A stretch of DNA of 64,000 nt from Trifolium pratense (Eukaryota; Streptophyta; Magnoliopsida; Fabales; Fabaceae), in contig NC_060059.1 of the NCBI RefSeq assembly GCF_020283565.1, positions 40,726,338-40,790,337 of the forward strand. The letters run 5' to 3'. This document shows positions 58,820 through 64,000 of this stretch, piece by piece. How positions within the stretch are numbered: the stretch's first letter is position 1; each line of letters begins with the position of its first letter. A program made the translations under genes and the position numbers. A model generated the notes under the pieces. That model did no database searches and was not told where the DNA came from. It was given only the letters and a program-made list of their open reading frames with translations.

Positions 58820-61800
58820 CTCCCGTAGTTGAAACTGGAGGTTGACGAATGTTGAGACTATCTCGGAAATCATCAAATAACTGCAGCGGAAGGCCCTTTG
58901 TGAAAATGTCAGCTATTTGATAACGAGACGGAACATGTAGAACACGTACTTGACCTTTAGCAACCTTTTCACGAACAAAATGGATATCCATTTCAATATG
59001 TTTGGTGCGTTGATGTTGAATAGGATTTCCTGACAAGTAGACAGCACTGACGTTGTCACAGTAGACAATAGTAGCTTTTGTTACCGGACACTGGAGTTCT
59101 AAAAGTAAGTTTCGAAGCCAACATGATTCAGCAACAACATTAGCAACTCCACGGTACTCTGCTTCAGCACTAGAACGGGATAAGGTTGGTTGTCGTTTTG
59201 CAGACCAAGAGACCAAATTATCCCCAAGATAAACACAGTACCCGGATGTGGATCTTCTAGTATCTGGACACCCTCCCCAGTCAGCATCAGTATATGTGGT
59301 GAGTGTATCAACTAGGGAAGGAGAGATATGTAGGCCGTGGGTAATTGTACCCTTAAGGTACCTAATAATTCGCTTCAAGGCAGTCATGTGTTGTGTTCGT
59401 GGATCATGCATGAATAAACACACTTGTTGTACGGCATAAGCTATATCAGGCCTTGTGAAAGTTAAATATTGCAATGCACCTGCAAGACTTCGATATTCAG
59501 AGGGATCGTGATATGGATTACCTGAGATTCCACTAAGCTTTGCTTTGGTGTCCACTGGTGTGGAAACTGGTTTGCAAGATGACATGGCAGCTCTCTCAAT
59601 AATCTCTTCAGCGTATTTATGTTGAGATAGAAATATTCCACCTGAATGTCTAATAACAGATATACCCAAAAAGTAACTGAGGGGACCCAAATCTTTCATG
59701 GCGAATTCAGAATTGAGTTTAGACATGATGGACTGACGAAGAGTATCAGATGAGGCAGTTAGAATGATGTCATCCACATAGAGTAGAATGTATGCTGTGT
59801 CGTTGCCATAATGATAGATGAATAAAGAATGATCACACACACTATGTGAAAATCCTAAGGTAGCAACAAACTCTGCGAAACGTTGGTACCAGGCACGAGG
59901 GGCTTGTTTAAGTCCATACAAGGATTTCTTCAGCAAGCATACATAATCAGGATGTTGAGGATCACGAAAACCGGGAGGTTGATGCATGTAGACGGTTTCA
60001 TTAATATTGCCATGTAAGAAAGCGTTTTTGACATCCAACTGATGTAAACACCATGATTTTGAGATAGCAATACTAAGAACCGTTCGTATAGTGGCTGGTT
60101 TTACCACTGGACTAAATGTTTCACCACAGTCTACGCCAGTTTGTTGGTTAGAGCCATTTCCCACTAGACGAGCTTTGTATCTTTCAAAGGAACCATCTGA
60201 CTTCTTCTTATGCCTGAAAATCCACAAACTTCGAATGACATTAGCATTAGTTGGACGTGGTACTAAATCCCACGTCTTATTTTCAATAAGAGCATCATAT
60301 TCGTCTTTCATAGCCATTTTCCAATTATGGTCTTGTAATGCATTAATGGGATTAGTGGGTAAAGGAGAAATGACGGGTGAAGTAGAGGTGTGGAGATTGA
60401 AGAGTTGGCGTGGTTTGAAAATGCCATGTTGAGCTCGGGTGGTCATCTGAGGAGATAATGGGGGATTGACTAAAGGATCATGAGGTGTAGGTATGGTATT
60501 GGGAGAGGGTGTGTTAGAGGGAGGTGTTGGTTGAGAATTTGTGGGGTTTATGTTATTAATTGGTGTTTGATGTGGTGTAGGTGAGGTGTTTAAGGGTGAG
60601 GCCAAGAGGTGGTGTGAGGCCGAGTTGTTAGGGTGATGAATGATTGTGGGTTGTGGCGAGATAGAAGTAGGAGGGAGAGTTATTGGTTGATGTGTGGTCA
60701 ATGTAGGGAATGTGTGATATGGAAAAGGTTCGTCGCTTGTATTCAAAAATTCATAGCATGAGGACTCGGGAGTATGTGAGTTAGAGAAAGGGAAGACATT
60801 TTCATCAAAAATAACATGTCTAGAAATGAATATTTTATGATTGGACAAGTCAAGGCACTTATATCCTCGATGATTTGAGGGATATCCTAAGAAGACACAT
60901 GGTTTTGACCTTGGCTGAAGTTTATTTCTAGTAGTGGAAGGAATTAATGGAAAACAGAGACATCCGAAGACTTTAAGATGAGAGTATGAAGGAAGTTTTT
61001 GATAAAGAATTGTAGTTGGTGTTTGAAGAGCTAACTTTTTGTTTGGAAGAATATTTAACAAATAAGTAGCCATTTGAAGAGCATGATGCCAAAAAGAGGG
61101 TGGTAGAGAAGCATGTGCGAGTAGGGTACGTATGATATTGTTTATAGTGCGAATTTTTCTTTCGGCTTTTCCATTTTGAGGTGATGTGTGAGGACAAGAA
61201 AACCTGAAACTCATTCCATTTTGCTCACAAAATTTATGAAAAGAAGTGTTGTCATATTCTTTACCGTTATCACATTGAAAACATTTTATATCTCTTTCAA
61301 ATTGTGTTTTAATGTGATTATGAAATTTGAGAAAAATAGAGTAAGCTTGAGACTTGTTTGCAATGGGAAATGTCCATAGAAAATTCGTAAAATCATCGAG
61401 AAATAAAATATAGTAACGATGGCCACCGGAACTAAGAGTTGGTGATGTCCAAAGATCACTATGCACAATATCAAAGGGAAATAAAGTGTGAGACAAAGAT
61501 TCATAAAATGGAAGTTTTACTTGTTTTCCAAATTGACAAGACTGACAAACAAAATTGTTCTGAAACTTATTACAGACAATAAATTTATTTTGGTGAAGAG
61601 AATTCAAAATAGATGCTCCCGGATGTCCCAAGCGATCATGCCATAAATTATTGGATAAAGCAACAAAAGTAGATGGTGTTGTGCTTTGAGTGGATGGTCT
61701 TGGAGTAAGAGGATAAAGTTCACCCGAGCTATTACATCTCATTAACGGCATCCCTGTCTGAAAATCCTTCACAGAAAAACCAAATGGATCAAATTCAACT

Positions 61801-62147
61801 GTAACTTCATTATCAATGGTAAATTTTCGCACAGAGATAAGGTTTTTAATTAATTTGGGGGCATGCAGGACATTATTCAAGGTCAATGGAGTATGAGAAT
61901 TTGTTAATAATGCATTACCACGACCAATAACTGGAATATTATGACCACTACCAACAGTAATACGATTACTAATATTGGAATAAGACGTAAGATTACCTTT
62001 GTTTGCCGTCATATGAGATGTGGCTCCTGTATCCATGTACCACTGTTCATTAGGAGGAGCCATAGATAGAGTGTGCATTGCGGCCTGAATATCAGTTGGT
62101 GTGTATGACGGTTGCGCTGAAGCAACATGTGCCTGCTGTGTACAACC
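58812..62147 (-). CDS. Ty1/copia polyprotein (protease-integrase-RT-RNase H), gag part cut off by a nested insertion
   Basis: An uninterrupted minus-strand frame runs about 1110 codons from the insertion junction at 62147; the Met at 62078 is internal, not the true start. Domains in order: aspartic protease (DTGATSHMT), GAG-pre-integrase (LWHDRLGHP), integrase core (DLW, FLDDF, DNGKEYD, PQNGKAER), a long Pro/Thr/Ser-rich linker, reverse transcriptase (QLDVKNAFLHG, SLYGLKQAPRAW, YVDD), and RNase H (DADWGGCPDTRRSTSG, SRSSAEAEYR, DNVSAVYL, FTKGLP). The order protease-integrase-RT is that of copia. Gag and the 5' LTR lie beyond the second element, off the right edge. Absence of stops and frameshifts suggests recent activity, but the nested insertion now separates it from its promoter and gag. 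Confidence 0.95.
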   Translation of the reverse strand, partial: GCTQQAHVASAQPSYTPTDIQAAMHTLSMAPPNEQWYMDTGATSHMTANKGNLTSYSNISNRITVGSGHNIPVIGRGNALLTNSHTPLTLNNVLHAPKLIKNLISVRKFTIDNEVTVEFDPFGFSVKDFQTGMPLMRCNSSGELYPLTPRPSTQSTTPSTFVALSNNLWHDRLGHPGASILNSLHQNKFIVCNKFQNNFVCQSCQFGKQVKLPFYESLSHTLFPFDIVHSDLWTSPTLSSGGHRYYILFLDDFTNFLWTFPIANKSQAYSIFLKFHNHIKTQFERDIKCFQCDNGKEYDNTSFHKFCEQNGMSFRFSCPHTSPQNGKAERKIRTINNIIRTLLAHASLPPSFWHHALQMATYLLNILPNKKLALQTPTTILYQKLPSYSHLKVFGCLCFPLIPSTTRNKLQPRSKPCVFLGYPSNHRGYKCLDLSNHKIFISRHVIFDENVFPFSNSHTPESSCYEFLNTSDEPFPYHTFPTLTTHQPITLPPTSISPQPTIIHHPNNSASHHLLASPLNTSPTPHQTPINNINPTNSQPTPPSNTPSPNTIPTPHDPLVNPPLSPQMTTRAQHGIFKPRQLFNLHTSTSPVISPLPTNPINALQDHNWKMAMKDEYDALIENKTWDLVPRPTNANVIRSLWIFRHKKKSDGSFERYKARLVGNGSNQQTGVDCGETFSPVVKPATIRTVLSIAISKSWCLHQLDVKNAFLHGNINETVYMHQPPGFRDPQHPDYVCLLKKSLYGLKQAPRAWYQRFAEFVATLGFSHSVCDHSLFIYHYGNDTAYILLYVDDIILTASSDTLRQSIMSKLNSEFAMKDLGPLSYFLGISVIRHSGGIFLSQHKYAEEIIERAAMSSCKPVSTPVDTKAKLSGISGNPYHDPSEYRSLAGALQYLTFTRPDIAYAVQQVCLFMHDPRTQHMTALKRIIRYLKGTITHGLHISPSLVDTLTTYTDADWGGCPDTRRSTSGYCVYLGDNLVSWSAKRQPTLSRSSAEAEYRGVANVVAESCWLRNLLLELQCPVTKATIVYCDNVSAVYLSGNPIQHQRTKHIEMDIHFVREKVAKGQVRVLHVPSRYQIADIFTKGLPLQLFDDFRDSLNIRQPPVSTTGVY

Positions 62148-62567
62148 TGTTGTAAAACGGTTTACTGACTTTTAAAAAAAAACAGAAAACTGATTTTTCA
62201 AAATTGGCAACGAATTAAATTATTGGCTGAGTCGCGTACTAGGTCGCTTTCTTTAAGACGTTTCGCGGAACTACTCGAAGAAGTGCACTGTAGTATATCG
62301 ACCGCGAAGTCCCCAGGATAAAACAGCCGTTTTCAAAGAAAATACCGATAAACTACTGCACTGTAGTATCGGTCAGAATAACACCAAATATGGTCGAAAA
62401 TTCGAACCACTCTAATTGATATACGAATATCAATTCTACGGTTTACAACCGTTCAAATATTGAAACAACAATAATTTTTCGAAGAAAGAAAAAATAGAGA
62501 GGAAAGAAAGCAGTTTCTCAGAATGCAGAGAAAAGAAAAGTGTGTGAAAACTGAAGAGAATAAGTAG

Positions 62568-62576
62568 TATTTATAG
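62568..62576 (-). promoter_or_regulatory. TATA box of the nested LTR
   Basis: CTATAAATA on the minus strand, followed about 30 bases on by pyrimidine-rich CTTCAGTTTTCACACACTTT, a likely transcription start zone. Confidence 0.55.
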
Positions 62577-62814
62577 GCAAGCAGGGAGAATGGAATCAGA
62601 GGATTTTAAGGAGCTGAATTTGCTCAGTCAAAGTTCCAAACGTGGCACAAAAATAGGGACACGCGGACACATCATTTTTGACCGTTTAACAGATAGAAAT
62701 CCGTTCAAGACTTGGTCTAAGCACATTTAACATGTGCGAATTAAGGGACACACTAAAAGAAATTTAAATTTCAAAAATTTCTTTTTCTTAGTATTAAAAA
62801 ATTAATATATCACC

Positions 62815-62901
62815 CAAGCCCAAGCCCGGCCCGAACCGAACCGAGCCGAGCCGAGCCGGCCGGTCGGACGGACGGCGGCGGCGGCGGCGCGCGCGCGCGT
62901 G
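62815..62901. repeat. GC-rich simple-sequence block within the LTR
   Basis: Runs of CCCAAG, CCGAAC, CCGAG, CGGA, CGG and CG follow one another. The block is nearly all G+C in an AT-rich window and contains a run of CG dinucleotides at about 62887-62899. Confidence 0.85.
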
Positions 62902-63123
62902 TGATATTCGACATTGTGTGTGGTCTCCCTTTCTTACAAAAGTGGGTACCCCAAGGGCACACCCTTGGATTGCCACCTTGTGGTATATAAACACTACCAA
63001 GTGGTGTGATTTTTCCAATGTGGGACTCAAAGAGCCTTTTTTCAATTCACACTACACATGGTTCTAACAAATGTGTTTACTTCAATACCAAGTTTCCTCT
63101 TATTCCTTCATCATGTTCCAACA

Positions 63124-63642
63124 ATCCCCCACTTGAATTTAAAAAAGTTGTTTCAGTCATAACGTTAAACGTTTCAGTAAGATTGTGCATAAGCGAAGGT
63201 GAGCTAAGTCTTGGAACCTTCACGTAGCCAGTAAGAGCCTGATTAAGCAAGAGTGACGTTTAGTCTTGGAACTCTATCTCAGATTTTCCTCAAACCAGCA
63301 CACAACCTTTCTTAAGGTGTTTTCTAAGGCCCGTGCATTAATGGCCCTGCACGTCTATCCCAGTTTCATGAATGCTCTAGGAATTCGCCCCGAAATTCCA
63401 GAGAAACCGGCCTCAGTTCCACATTCATATAGGTGATTCTATCAAGAGTACTCCTGATGTACTCCACTCCTATAGAGTATAGATTTCACTAAGAGTTTTG
63501 CTAACTCAACCTTTCTCATTTCAGGATTCATGCTTCTCCTTTTGCATGTTCATCTCATATTACTCACAACTTGTTGTTTACCCATTGGAACCTAATTCTT
63601 GGGATCTCCAGTCTTTTAGGTTGGGTTACCATCATAAGTAAT
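63124..63642 (-). other. Non-coding segment between copia ORF and 3' LTR
   Basis: About 520 bp between the RNase H stop codon and the polypurine tract, longer than usual in copia elements. No open frame with a recognisable domain. Confidence 0.55.
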
Positions 63643-64000
63643 TCACTTCATAGGCATTAGTCCCATCTTGACAGATGTATTTTGGACTTTCTCTCTAGCC
63701 AGTCCTTTCGTCAAAGGATCTGCTAGGTTATCATTAGTGCGTACATGATCCACTCTCACAGCACCTGTAGTGATGAGCTCTCTCACTGTGCTGTGCTTTC
63801 TTCTAATTTGACGTCTTTTACCGTTAAAAAAACGATTCTCAATTTTAGCGATAGCTGCAGTACTATCACAATGGATCAAGACAGCAGGCATAGGTTTTTC
63901 CCATAGGGGAATCTCAGATAACAAGCATCTCAACCAGCTTGCTTCTTCACTAGCAGTTGCTAGTGCTATCATTTCAGATTCCATAGTGGACTGTGCCAAA
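63643..64000 (-). CDS. RNase H C-terminus of the nested second copia element (partial)
   Basis: About 118 codons run off the right edge. Copia RNase H motifs: STMESEMIALATASEEASWL, HCDSTAAIA, RRKHSTVRELI and LADPLTKGL near the end. It differs clearly in sequence from the first element's RNase H (SRSSAEAEYR; FTKGLP), so the two are different copia lineages. The end ..MGLMPMK is typical of the lineage with 'MGL.P' tails. No defect in the visible part. Confidence 0.9.
   Translation of the reverse strand, partial: LAQSTMESEMIALATASEEASWLRCLLSEIPLWEKPMPAVLIHCDSTAAIAKIENRFFNGKRRQIRRKHSTVRELITTGAVRVDHVRTNDNLADPLTKGLAREKVQNTSVKMGLMPMK

Larger units (their letters stand above)
62148..63123 (-). repeat. 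3' LTR (976 bp) of a second copia element nested in the first
   Basis: On the minus strand a polypurine tract GTGGGGGAT ends at 63124 and the LTR starts TGTTGGAACATGATG (63123). It ends ..GTTTTACAACA at 62148, directly against the interrupted coding frame. TGTTG/CAACA are matching inverted ends. CTATAAATAC at 62576-62567 is a good TATA box, putting U3 at about 550 bp. A very GC-rich stretch at 62820-62901 stands out. The expected 5-bp target duplication is CAACC (62143-62147, plus strand); its partner is off the window. Confidence 0.85.

Noticed and set aside
60091..60432. 113-codon plus-strand frame
   Set aside because: Antisense shadow of the copia reverse transcriptase.
62794..63045. Arg/Pro-rich open frame
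   Set aside because: It lies inside the nested LTR and reflects its GC-rich block.

Overview
This window is plant nuclear DNA, most likely from a papilionoid legume. It is AT-rich, its genes have many introns with GT..AG junctions, and small transposon-derived repeats fill the spaces. The exons match Arabidopsis-type proteins very closely, and several repeat families look like those I know from Medicago-clade legumes. The legume placement is inference; the plant placement is secure.

Layout. (1) 163-6175, minus: most of a kinesin-4 (FRA1-type) gene, 21 exons seen, C-terminus beyond the left edge. (2) About 6.2-20.4 kb: no intact gene; MITEs, SINEs, a Helitron with a 79-bp tandem repeat, and a truncated LINE at 18.2-20.1 kb. 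(3) 20823-25548, plus: complete LCB1 gene (serine palmitoyltransferase subunit), 12 coding exons, with upstream ORFs in its leader. (4) 27809-30030, minus: a two-exon membrane-anchored SPRY protein gene. (5) 31421-31690, minus: a papain-type protease relic. (6) 31938-32936, plus: an intronless NYN-domain/C2H2 protein gene, probably organellar. (7) About 33-43 kb: no intact gene; a 1-kb imperfect palindrome with a hAT zinc-finger relic, foldbacks, and a 1.5-kb Helitron. (8) 43012-43533, plus: an intronless DREB-type AP2/ERF gene ending in an EAR repression motif. (9) 43.5-48.7 kb: SSRs with transposons inserted in TA tracts. (10) 48709-53061, minus: a CCCH zinc-finger gene, four exons, first intron 2.9 kb. 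(11) 53.4-58.6 kb: an unusual element carrying a regular array of 20-bp mini-hairpins, another MITE, and a retroposed sequence with a 17-bp target duplication. (12) 58.6-64.0 kb: a Ty1/copia element, minus strand, interrupted by a second copia element whose 976-bp 3' LTR and RNase H end are visible.

The cellular genes do not form a pathway or cluster; each is an ordinary single nuclear gene (microtubule motor, sphingolipid synthesis, a membrane SPRY protein, an organellar nuclease-like protein, and two nucleic-acid-binding regulators). The strongest candidate for something undescribed is the terminal-inverted-repeat element at 53423-53872 with nine mini-hairpins at roughly 30-bp spacing. Also notable are the palindromic hAT derivative near 34.4 kb, the TAATG overlap of an upstream ORF with the LCB1 start, and the nested copia insertion.
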